Assembly (NCBI GenBank): GCA_030248135.1 | Contig: JASANC010005673.1 | Location: 62,001 to 126,000 of the forward strand | Direction of reading: 5' to 3' | Source: Theristus sp. LFF4_11 | Lineage: Eukaryota > Nematoda > Chromadorea > Monhysterida > Xyalidae | DNA: 64,000 nucleotides | In this document: piece after piece, positions 54,353 to 64,000 of the stretch | Layout of the letters: each line of letters starts with the position of its first letter | Numbering within the stretch: position 1 is the stretch's first letter | Translations under genes and position numbers: made by a program | The notes under the pieces: generated by a model | Database searches by the model: none | What the model saw: the letters and a program-made list of their open reading frames with translations, nothing else | Told to the model about the DNA's origin: nothing

Positions 54353-57127
54353 ATGTCGCCAAAACGAAAATCAGCTGCGAAGCGGGCTCCGATAAGTACG
54401 AAGCCAGTGAAAACGGCGCCACAACGTGGAACAGGCCGCAAACGGTTGGCAAACGCTGCACAGGCAAATAATTGTTACACCGAAGATGAACTAAAGAAAT
54501 TGACGGTCGCAGAGTTAAAATCAGAGTGCAAGCGTATTGCTGTGGATAATCAAGGAAAAAAGGCTGAACTGATAAAACGACTGATGGACGAGAGTAGCAC
54601 TTCAGCGCAAACAGGTAGACACTACAATCGGTTTCAGATTTGATCAAACCTGGATGCCTGATTTGCTTGACATTTGCATTGATTGGTTCAACTTGAGCTG
54701 CTTATCCATTTACAGAAAACAACGGAAATACTCTACTTTTGTTGATGTAGCTGAAAATGTACAATTTTATTTGAAGATTTGTAGGCCCACCAGCAAAAGT
54801 GCCAAAAATAACAAAACAATCCACGTTGCAAAAGGCAGCCGCAACGCTGTTGGCTACTGGCAGCAATAAGCGCAAAACATTCAAGCAGGATAAAGATTGC
54901 CCATTATCTGGGTTTCAGGTTTGGTGTTTAAAGACTTACTTCTTAGCTTGTTGAAAAGTTTTCCACAATTGCGTGGATTATTTGTTAACTGACCTGAATT
55001 ATTTTGATTCGTTTGATTCAAGGTTTACTTGGATTACGATGCAATGCTGAACAAAACGGATGTTGATGCGAACAATAACAAATACTACATCATACAACTG
55101 TTAAAGAGCGAATTTCACCACGTGTATCATGTCTGGAATCGTTGGGGTCGAGTGGTTAGTAATGCGATTGAATGCGTTCATTCTCTATTCCTTTAGCTTA
55201 TTTTGCGTTAACTTCAGGGTTCCACAGCTGGTCAAAAACTTTGGGGCCCGTACACAGATGTCAATGCTGCTAAAAAAGTGTTTGAGCAGAAGTTTAAAGA
55301 CAAAACGAAAACAGATTGGGCCGATCGAGCAAACTATCGTGCAGTGAAAGGACGGTACAATTTAATTGAGATGGGCGAGGAAGAAGAACAAGATGTGGTT
55401 GTGAGTCTTTTTCGTTTTGTTTTTACGAGTTTTGTTATCTTGTTAATAAGAATAACTATTGCGATCTAAAAAATACAGGCGATCAACATGGCTGACAACC
55501 GATTGCAAGTGTACGCGTCATTAAAACTTGACCAAGAAACCGCAAATCTTATAAAATTTATCTTTGACAAAGACATGTTCAAAAGTGCCATGAGCAAGCT
55601 GTCGTTTGGTAATTTATACTTCTCTTTCAATGGGCTTTGTATTTTATTTTGGTAGTGGATTTTATTTTCACTTTTTGCTTTACCAAATACCAAGCACACC
55701 TTCACAGATGTCAAGAAAATGCCGCTCGGCAAACTATCGAAAACGCAAATTGCAAAAGGTTTCGAAATTCTGGACAACATTAAAAAGACGCTAGCATCGA
55801 CTCCAAATGCAAAATCAAAGCTAGCCGAATTAACCAACGAATTTTACACAAATATTCCTCACGATTTCGGCTGGAAACGACCGCCGATAATTTCCACCAA
55901 CGAGGAAGTTCGAGAGAAGATGGACAACTTGATTGTTCTTGGAGACATTGAGCTCGCACAAGCAATGCAGGCGAACAAGAAGGAAATTGCAAAGTTAAAC
56001 GTTGGTAACCACTTGCAAAACTACATGTATAAATATCAACTCATTTATAGCAGCAGGACTTTGCAATGTTTTTTCCAGAAAAACAGCGATCTTCCGCCAC
56101 ATCCGCTCGATGTGAATTATGGCCTGCTTAACTGTGAGCTAAAGCCGCTAAGCAAAAACGACGATGACTTTCAAGTGATACAAAAGTATCTGACCGCAAC
56201 GAAGGGAAGTCAGTTAAAAGCAGTGAAGAATATGTGGCGGATGGATCGAAAACCTGAGGTTTGACAAAAAGGTGTCCTGTTACTTGTGACGTATGTTGTT
56301 TGTGCTGTGACGTTGTTTTTCAATCAATTTTGCGAATTTGGTTTTTTGCAGGCATCCCGTTTTGCAAAACACCGAGCAGTAAAAAATCGGCGACTTCTGT
56401 GGCACGGAACGAATGTGGCTGTGGTTGCTGCAATTTGCAAGGATGGACTGCGCATTATGCCGCACGCTGGTGGACGTGTTGGTAGAGGACTATATTTTGC
56501 AAGTGAATGTGCAAAATCGTGCAATTATGGTTGGTGAGGTGAACTGGTCTTAAATACTTGAATTTGTTGCTTTTTTTAGAATTTTCAGCGTTCATCGGAT
56601 AACGTTAGAAACATGGAATTGTCAGGGTTTTTAAACACTGTGAAAGTTTTGCAGTGAGCAGCGTTGATAAGAAAGCGATCATGTTTTTAAATGAAGTGGC
56701 GCTTGGCAATGAATCAACAATCACGAGAGACAATTGGCAACTGACGAAACCACCAAATGGCTATCAATCGGTGGTTGCTCGTGGATGGACGGAACCTGGT
56801 AGGTAACCATGCTTTATAATACAAATAGAAATAAATAATACTAGCATTTTATTTTCGTGTTTTTTATGCATGTACCGGCATTTTTGAAACAAAAAAGAAA
56901 GTTAATTCCACCGTTTTCACTATTGAGTCTCTTGCTCCTGTTGATTTACAGATCCGAAGTATGATACAACGATCACGCTGGAAGGAGCAAACGTAGTAAT
57001 TCCTCAAGGCAAGCCAACCAAACAGCCACAATACACTGGCAGCAGTTTCAGTCAAAGTGAATATCTTGTATACGATGAAAGTCAAGTGCGCATGCGATAT
57101 TTACTGCAGTTGGAGTGGAACTGGTGA
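54353..57127 (+). CDS. PARP2/PARP3-type poly(ADP-ribose) polymerase with SAP domain
   Basis: Nuclear DNA-damage ADP-ribosyltransferase. Ten exons give 603 residues: 54353-54614, 54785-54918, 55023-55154, 55218-55400, 55479-55608, 55708-56000, 56079-56258, 56352-56529, 56655-56798, 56952-57127. The order is a basic N-terminus, a SAP domain (about 45-80: ELKKLTVAELKSECKRIAV), a basic linker, a WGR domain (about 133-235, with VWNRWGRVG), the helical regulatory domain (LGKLSKTQIAKGFE) and the catalytic domain. Triad: His about 456 in LLWHGTNVAVVAA, Tyr about 486 in GGRVGRGLYFAS and Glu about 582 in FSQSEYLVYDESQ. The catalytic segment is closest to PARP3, while the SAP domain is more like plant and some invertebrate PARP2 proteins. 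The final bases CTGGTGAGT overlap the stop with a strong donor, so a short extra C-terminal exon is possible. Confidence 0.9.
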
Positions 57128-58216
57128 GTTTTTTTTGTGAAATGAATTTGTTTAACCGTTTTAACAAAAAACACTAACAGGGGCTGGGTTTGTTTTAGGA
57201 TTTGTTCTATTGCGAATGATGCGTTTGTGGGGTGTTTTGGTATTTTGCTTCAGATTTTGTATTGTCATTTTTTTGCTTCTTTGGGTAAACTCAAAAAATT
57301 AAGTCGTTTTTGTGTTAAAAACATTAAATGTATTCCACAAAAAAACATTTTTGTTGTCTTTTCTTTGCAGCAACCAGTTTTTAATTTGCAATTCATTTCT
57401 TCACATTGAGTTCATGCGTTTTGTTCAAACATTGATTGTTTTTTGTACACAATCAGTTTATTGGAATTTCACTATTAAAAACTGTCGTTTTTCTGTACAC
57501 ATTTGACTAGTGAAAACACACCAAAAACCGATTTAAAATATAATTTCAAACTTTTTCTACGACTAAAAAATCAATCAAGAATTCAGCGGGGCTCACGGAG
57601 AAGGGCGTCATCTTCTAAATCAAAAAATATGGAGAAGTCGGAGGTACGCATGTTAAACTTGCTAAAAACAACTAAACCATGTTTAAAAAGCAAAATTAGA
57701 CGTTTTAATAAACAGTTTTTCTGTACACAACTGGCAAGACACAGACGGAACGGGCATAACTTACTCTAATAAGTGAACAAATTGCTAAAGAAATGAAAGA
57801 TGATACACCTGTAGCTCCATAGCAATAGCACAAAACTATTCATTTGCATAAACAAACACACTTGGGCCGAATGATTTAAAATAATATCTGAAGAGTCGAT
57901 TTTTGCGGTACGTTAAGACATAGAAAAGTGTGGCCGAAAGCAAAGTGCAAAAATAAAAATACCGCATTATTATTGCACCATATTTTAAAAGCAAAAGCAA
58001 TTGGATCAATTTCGCAAAAAGTTGAACGCATAAACTATTGCGAGGATATTTGGAGTTTTCTTGTGACGCTCAGAATGCATGTAATTTAGAATCACACAAT
58101 GTCATTATAAAATAGCTGAGAAAAATGGTTTCTTCACCTAAAAGTGTTGCAACACAAATTTCCAACTTACAAAACGAACTATGATAATAAAACTGTCAAA
58201 TATGTTACAAAAATAA
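57128..58216. other. Spacer between convergent PARP and GATA genes
   Basis: About 1.1 kb of AT-rich 3' flanking sequence for both genes. No gene recognised. Confidence 0.4.
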
Positions 58217-61200
58217 TCAATTTTCTTCAATTCTCATCTGTTCCATCGCAGTGTCAATAATAACAGACTGATGCACGGGTGATGACGTTGTGCTACCTTT
58301 TTCTTTTGCATCATCCGAAACGGTGGGCAGTTGAACGCCAGCAGGATACTGGTGAAAGTCCATTGGCTGATGAGTGACTGATGAAGCACCGTGATGCACA
58401 AACACTTCAGTTGGCGATGATGTGTTTGCGTCAGCATTCAGTGTTGATGCGCTCTGATTGCTGTCAGTATTATCGTTGCTCGCTGTTTCATTTGGAAGTG
58501 CTTCAGTTTCTGTGTTTGAAGAGTTGTCGTCGTTATGTTCTGGCGATTGCCTCTGTCGGTGTTCTTGCGTGTTTGAGTCACCGGGCAGCTCACTCTGTTC
58601 TGTTCCTGGTTGATGCGGTTTGATTTGTGACGATGACGTCAGTTGATTAGCGGTGTCTGATGGATTGGAGTTTGCGCTAATGGTTGATTGTGTCAGTGGC
58701 TCCGGAGGGGTCAAAAGTGGCAGCTGATGATGGCCTCCTGACGTCACCCCGATAGGTGGCCAGTTAGATGACGATGATGTGGGCTGATGCAGTGGCAGCA
58801 GCGTTGGTTGATGAATGCTTGATGTGATGTTGATGTTCGGATTGTCCACATTGGCGTATGAGACGATTGTGGAGTTGGCGAGCAGCTCGGCATGCGGCGC
58901 TAGCAGCTGGCCTGGCTGGTAAGACCCGTCCACTGATTGGTTGATGGCCTGAGGGGAAATTATCAGAATTATAAACAATTGGACGGTCGGCCACATCTCA
59001 AAATTTTAGGGTTTGTGGTGCAGGTGCATTTGGTTTCAAGTCGGAGAGGATTAATTGGCGCGGACAATTAGCAGAATACACAAATCTGTCCGCTTTGAAA
59101 ATGACAAACCGTTTGCATCGGGAACGAATGTTCTAGATCAGTGTTCACAGTGAGCGAAGGCAGCGTTTGCTCGGTGTGCGGCAACGGCTGGTGGAATGCG
59201 CTCAGACCAGGGGCACTCGTAAAACTTGAAGATTTCGGTGGAGTCAACGGGATTTCTGAAAAAGGAAGAAATAGTTCTCACGACCCACTTGCGCACGCGG
59301 AGTACGGCTTCAATCGGTCAAAGGCATTTTCTTCCACGTGGATAAAACAAAAACATCCAATGGACAAAACTGAACAAGCCACTGCAAGCAAACTTACTGA
59401 AATCGCCATTTGCCAAATTTGTCAACGAAAAGTCAGAGGACACGTTTTTGCTGCTCTTTGACTTTTTCGATTTGCCACCTGCCATTGGCGTCGACTGATG
59501 ACCATTGTGGTTGCGTGGCTTGCGATTTCGCGTTTGAATGCCCTCCTTCTTCATGTTCTCTGGTCGATTGTAGCCGTGCAACTTGTAGTAAAGGCCACAG
59601 GCGCTGAAAAAAGAATAAATTTGGATGAAACAAAAAAACCACAGGATAGGGGAATACCAAAATTAAAATCTTGGCTCTGAAAGTTAAATGAAAAAGCAAA
59701 CGCTCATACTTGCAAACCGGCTGCGCCTCGGCGTCACGTCGCCACAGAGTCGTGTTCTGAGTTTTACAGTTGACGCATGTTAGACCCTGACGACGCTGGC
59801 CAGACGTCTGCCAATTAAAATATTAAATGATAAGTTTTCAAAATGATTTTTAAGTCAAATTCAAAGAAGAGTAAAAAATAAGCATGGGTTTATTTGTAAA
59901 ATTATCGAAATGAGGTTGATGAATCATTATTGGGGGCTTGATAAAAAATATAAAAAATGTTAAAACGTTTTGATCAAAAAATCTAGCAACCAACCGATTT
60001 CTTCGGCGGTTTATTCGAGCCAGTGTGTTTCTTTGCCTTTCCGCCGCGGTGATGATGCGGTTGCTGTTGATGGTGCTGATGTTCAGATGGCTGCACAGAT
60101 GGTGTGCTGATGTGTGTTGATGGTGGAGGATGGTGGATAGATGGGAGGCTGCATGCCAGTGTGTTGGCACGTTGAGTGAAGCACACCTCGCACAGTGGGT
60201 GGCCGCCTAAAAAGAACTTTCGGCATCTGATCTGCTGTTTTTTTTCTGAAAGTTAGATTTGGTGTGCTTACAATGAATATGCATTCAACACACGCAACCA
60301 ACAAATTTTAGTTAACATTTTGCGAGGCAAAAAATGTTTCTGGTGAAAACAGGTGATTGTTTTTTCAAACTTCTGCGCCGCATGAGGTAATATTAAAATT
60401 GATCTATCTTCTTGAAAACAACATAATGACCTTATTGCAACAAACTTGATTCGTCCTTTTGAAAGTCGTATCCATTCAGCTGGCGTCCACAGCTGACACA
60501 TTCGTACACGACCACCGAGGGCGCCTGCTGCTGCATCAGTGACGCCTCGCTCGACGACTGAGACACCACCGGTGGCTCGGCAAACTGCGAGACGTTCACT
60601 TGGTGTTGCTGATGTTGATGATGATGATGCTCGTACAACGTCTGATGCTCTTGCTCCATTCGATGCTGACTGGCTGCGTCCGATAATTGTGCGCCAATGG
60701 AGACTGGCGGAAAATGCGGCGGCATCATGTTGCTTGCGTACTCGATGGTGCCTGGCGTGCGCAGTGCGCTGCCCAACGACGGTGGCAACAGCGAGCCTGA
60801 AAAAAACGTCGGAAACTTTCACACCTATGGGCCAATCAGTTCGGTCTCTAAGTTTTCTCTCAAATTTCAAGTTTGAAATTTTCCAAGTTCAAGTGAAATT
60901 TAACGAAGAGCGGTTTCTTGGGTGTGTCCGTTTTGGCGGTTGATTTTTTCAGAGAAACAGTGCTTAACCAAATGCCACACAGCTATACATTATTGAAACC
61001 AAATCGGGTAAAAATTATATCTGTAAAACCCCCATGGTCACCCAACCCACTGCAAACCTGTCTCATGCGCAAGATAGTTTGTTGCGTAGTTCGTCGGTGC
61101 AGCAGCGCCCAATGCGAACGGGTGCTCACCAAACATTCCGGATGTTGCACCGGCTGAGTAGTCGTATGGGAAGCTGGAAACGAGCGAAATTGTTGGCAAT

Positions 61201-63135
61201 GTTTTTGGCATTTGAATTGCGCATTGAAACCATTTGCGGAAAGAAGCCTCTGCCGTGAGTTGTTTCAACCTTGGTGGGGTTCGTTGTTATTCAGTGCCCC
61301 ATTGTGGTTTACACCTGCGGACGATGTACAACAAACCTACGAACGTGCAAGATAAAAACGTTCAACAAGCCACAAAAGCAACCGTGTGCTCACATTGGTG
61401 TGGTGAACATCGCGGTTGGCCCGGGCAGTTGGTGATGCGACGCGGGCGCTGCTGCCAACTGCGGCGACACCGGCGGGCCGTACTGACTCGGCCACTGAGC
61501 GGCACCGGTGTAATAGCGGTCGCTCGGGTAGAACTGAGCGGCTGGCTCATAGCAGTTCGGCTGAAATATCAGAATGGAATACTGTACATTGAAGCTTTTA
61601 TTGCGTACACTTGGTTTTTTCGCTGAAAGAAAACAAGCTGCGCGCAGTCAAGATGTTACGGTGTTACCGTACTTTTAAAAGATTGTGCGTCATTTGTAGT
61701 TTCAGTGAGTTCTGCTATCAGCCGTACGTTCTCATTGTGAACATTTGTCGTAAATGTTAACCGCAAAAAATCAATTGTCCGACTGCGGCATACCTGCTGG
61801 AGCATCATTGAATACGACGGCGGCGGATCGAATGTCTGATACTGCGGCGGCTGAAAGGCGGCCACATTCTGGCTGTGTGGCGACAACGCTGCCAACGGCT
61901 GGAACGACGACGATGACGAAACGCTGTCGTAATGCGCGTTAACGCCGGACGGCGGCGACAGCAGATGCGACGCGTTCAGCAGCGTTTGACCGGCGTTAGC
62001 AGCCCCACTGCTGCCAGCGTGCGTGTTGTAGTAGTAGGCCAGACCGACTGATGGGATCGAGCCGCCCGCATGATGATGATGTTGATGTGAGGTTGATTGA
62101 TGCGCGTAAACGCTCGACTGGATGCTGTCCAACGCGGCGTTCTCGGGCGTTACGTTGCGCTGATGCGGCACCACTGGCTGCAGATGCGCGATGTTGTGTG
62201 TGATGGTGGTTGATGTGTTGTTGGGGTTGCCACTGCTCGGCTCATCATATGCCTCAGCGTACGACTGGGCGATGTCGATCACGCTCGCACGTGACATCAC
62301 GACGCTCATCGGTTGTTGATGTTGATGTTGATGGGCTGTTGATGGTGAAATACCAGCGACCGGTTGCTGAAAGGTGCAGTCAAAAACGTTCACTTCTGAA
62401 TGCATCAAACGGATCCGCTTTCAATGAGTGCTCTTGGACAGAGCTAGCTGGACAAACAAACGGACAATAAATATCCAATCAGCGTACGACGCGGCCACAA
62501 ATTTTGCCACATCATCAACAATGCAACAGTTGTGGTCATTTCTAATCGAAAAAATAAGAAAAAAATAATGCTTGACTGTGTCACCGTTTGCGGCGCACTG
62601 GTCTCCGGGCCGGAGTCCGTCTCGGGACTGTTCTGACCGGCGTTGCCGTTGACGACCACAGACTCCACGGTGACATCACGGTGATGATGCCCACGAAGTG
62701 CGGATGATGTCGACACGGGCGATGCGGGCTTGCAGTACTGTGCGATCACTTGTTGCTCTGCCACCAGCGCCTGCAAAGGCACTCTATTTCAAACTTTCAG
62801 TTAGTGCTTGGTTTTTAGGTCCGCAGAAATTCTGAATGAACTTTAACAACCCACTCAAACAACTTTTTTGCTGAAATACATGAAAACGCAAAGCAAAACA
62901 AAACTAAAAATTGCAAAACCTGTTGTTCATTCGGACTCGCACGAGTGCTACCATAGACCGCATCCACTGATGAAGCGCCGTTGTTGACCGAGGCACCACC
63001 ACCACAGCTACCGTATACCCGCATCGAGGGTGAGCCCTGGTGTGCAGCCCCACGCCAATAGGGGCCTGACAGGGTCGGGTCGGTGTTGGGGTGGTGGTCG
63101 ACGTTTGACACGACCACCGTCGGTGCGCTGTCCAT
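58217..63135 (-). CDS. GATA-type zinc finger transcription factor
   Basis: Binds WGATAR sites in the nucleus. Eleven exons sum to exactly 1000 residues: 63135-62920, 62770-62585, 62366-61794, 61560-61394, 61173-61058, 60796-60446, 60245-59995, 59807-59710, 59603-59398, 59255-59149, 58948-58217. The N-terminal ~190 residues are His/Gln/Ser/Pro/Tyr-rich, like GATA4/5/6 activation regions. The C-finger is complete (C306-x2-C309-x17-C327-x2-C330): [20 protein letters not shown] then [18 protein letters not shown] and the basic tail [16 protein letters not shown]; an intron splits it at the usual Asn codon. The N-finger is divergent: YECVSCG at 192-198, then HPLCEVCF at 227-234, with 32 residues between. 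The C-terminal ~300 residues are Ser/Thr/Pro/Asn-rich. Many CAT/CAG-type tracts encode the His/Gln runs. Confidence 0.88.
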
Positions 63136-63914
63136 TTTTGATCGACCTGAAATAGAAATTTTGAAGTTTGATCAAAATGGTTTTTTAAGCAAATATGTTG
63201 GGTGGCATGCTAAAAAGGGTGGTCCGAGGAGTTGTTCGGTGTCCTGTCAGCTGGGTGTCCTGCATAGTGCCCTGTCCCGCGTAAAAGGTTTCATTATACT
63301 TGGCGTTTTATTTCTGGTTTCAAAAAGGCATGGACAACGCTCGGAACATCCAAGCGGATAGGAAGCAAGACATCGGACACTTTCTCAGCGTGGGTTGATT
63401 GATCAGCTTGAGGTTATAGAATTGTACAAAACACCGTGAAACTCACAGATTTCCGTCTGGGACGTTTCAGCTCCTCCATGATTCAAATCACCACAAATGC
63501 CAAAAACAGGAAAGTTTCAAATTTCAACGTCACAAACACTCGGCAGTTTTTTTCTCAACCACAGTTTTACACTACACTCCGACCTGTAAAGCTTCGCAAA
63601 TACTGATACACAATAGCTAAAAACGATCCAGTATAAATGAAAGGCCTCCTGATAAAAAGGTGTGCTGTGCTCTCTGCTTTTTTGCTAACTGATAACTGAT
63701 TATGCTTGGGTTATAACGTTGTTGCATGACTCTACACAACGAGCCATGAGCACACAAGCATGTGTCTCATTAGGTTGAACATGATAAATATTGGCCTGGT
63801 ACCCCAACGGAAACATGTTTGAACCAAACCGATAAGATAAAAAATTTACAAAAAGCACACACGTTTTCAGTCGGCCGTATGTGCAACTATAGTTTTCATT
63901 TGGCGTTTTTTCAG
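63136..63914. other. GATA 5' region with possible leader exon
   Basis: A likely 5' exon ends at a GTGAGT donor (exon side 63447); the matching acceptor TATTTCAG precedes 63146. An ATG at 63479 in this exon is out of frame with the GATA start at 63135 and would form an overlapping upstream frame. The rest holds the promoter. Confidence 0.4.
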
Positions 63915-64000
63915 ATGAGACCTATCTTGGCGGCGGCCTTATTGCTGCAAACAAAAACGTGTGATATCATAGAAGTACCTAAACCTAATATCACATTATT
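63915..64000 (+). CDS. Possible start of a secreted protein, cut by the window edge
   Basis: ATG follows TTTTTTCAG and opens MRPILAAALLLQTKT, a signal-peptide-like start, then CDIIEVPKPNITL, still open at the edge (28 codons). TTTTTTCAG directly before the ATG is a splice or trans-splice acceptor of nematode type. Only the location and hydrophobic start support it. Confidence 0.35.
   Translation, partial: MRPILAAALLLQTKTCDIIEVPKPNITL

Noticed and set aside
58949..58996. Signal-peptide-like N-terminus ([12 protein letters not shown]) on the last GATA exon, suggesting a separate secreted protein
   Set aside because: These codons precede an in-phase CCCCTCAG acceptor at 58949; joining to the upstream GATA exon makes the whole 1000-residue model close in frame. 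The hydrophobic part is intron.

Overview
This is a gene-rich stretch of animal nuclear DNA, most likely from a nematode. Genes have many short introns, and nearly every acceptor I could place reads TTTTCAG or a close variant, the nematode consensus. The gene set is metazoan (GATA factor, p24/TMED, TSPO, BiP, SAP-type PARP, nematode-style tyrosine phosphatase). I built gene models by hand from splice sites and checked that exon lengths sum to whole codons. They are predictions, not transcript evidence.

Layout. 57-2480 (-) ALG12 mannosyltransferase, running off the left edge; 2786-8942 (-) mitochondrial valyl-tRNA synthetase; 9923-14011 (-) LRRC14/PRAME-like leucine-rich protein. From 14.2 to 25.8 kb lies a transposon-rich island: two ~1.05 kb copies of one repeat in inverted orientation enclose a tyrosine phosphatase gene (16290-19624, +), a small two-exon gene for a probable secreted peptide (20226-20546, -), and two large foldback elements each bounded by perfect 9-bp direct repeats. 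Then come a small BESS-like gene (26055-26523, +), an ABHD1/3-type hydrolase (27027-30225, +), a PIPOX/sarcosine oxidase (31762-34706, +), a tandem pair of TSPO genes (34965-36976, -), a single-pass membrane protein (37946-38916, -), a sparse 3 kb, the ER chaperone BiP (41988-49813, -) with a recognisable stress promoter, a p24/TMED cargo receptor (52302-53389, +), a PARP2/3-type enzyme with a SAP domain (54353-57127, +), and a 1000-residue GATA factor (58217-63135, -). A possible secreted-protein start sits at the right edge.

The genes do not form one pathway. ALG12, BiP, the p24 protein and several membrane or secreted products all belong to the secretory pathway; PIPOX, ValRS and TSPO are peroxisomal or mitochondrial. 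The least ordinary content is the 14-26 kb island (nested foldback elements, telomere-like repeats, an unrecognised peptide gene), the divergent N-terminal finger of the GATA factor, the RDEL tail of BiP, and many short palindromic repeats inside introns.
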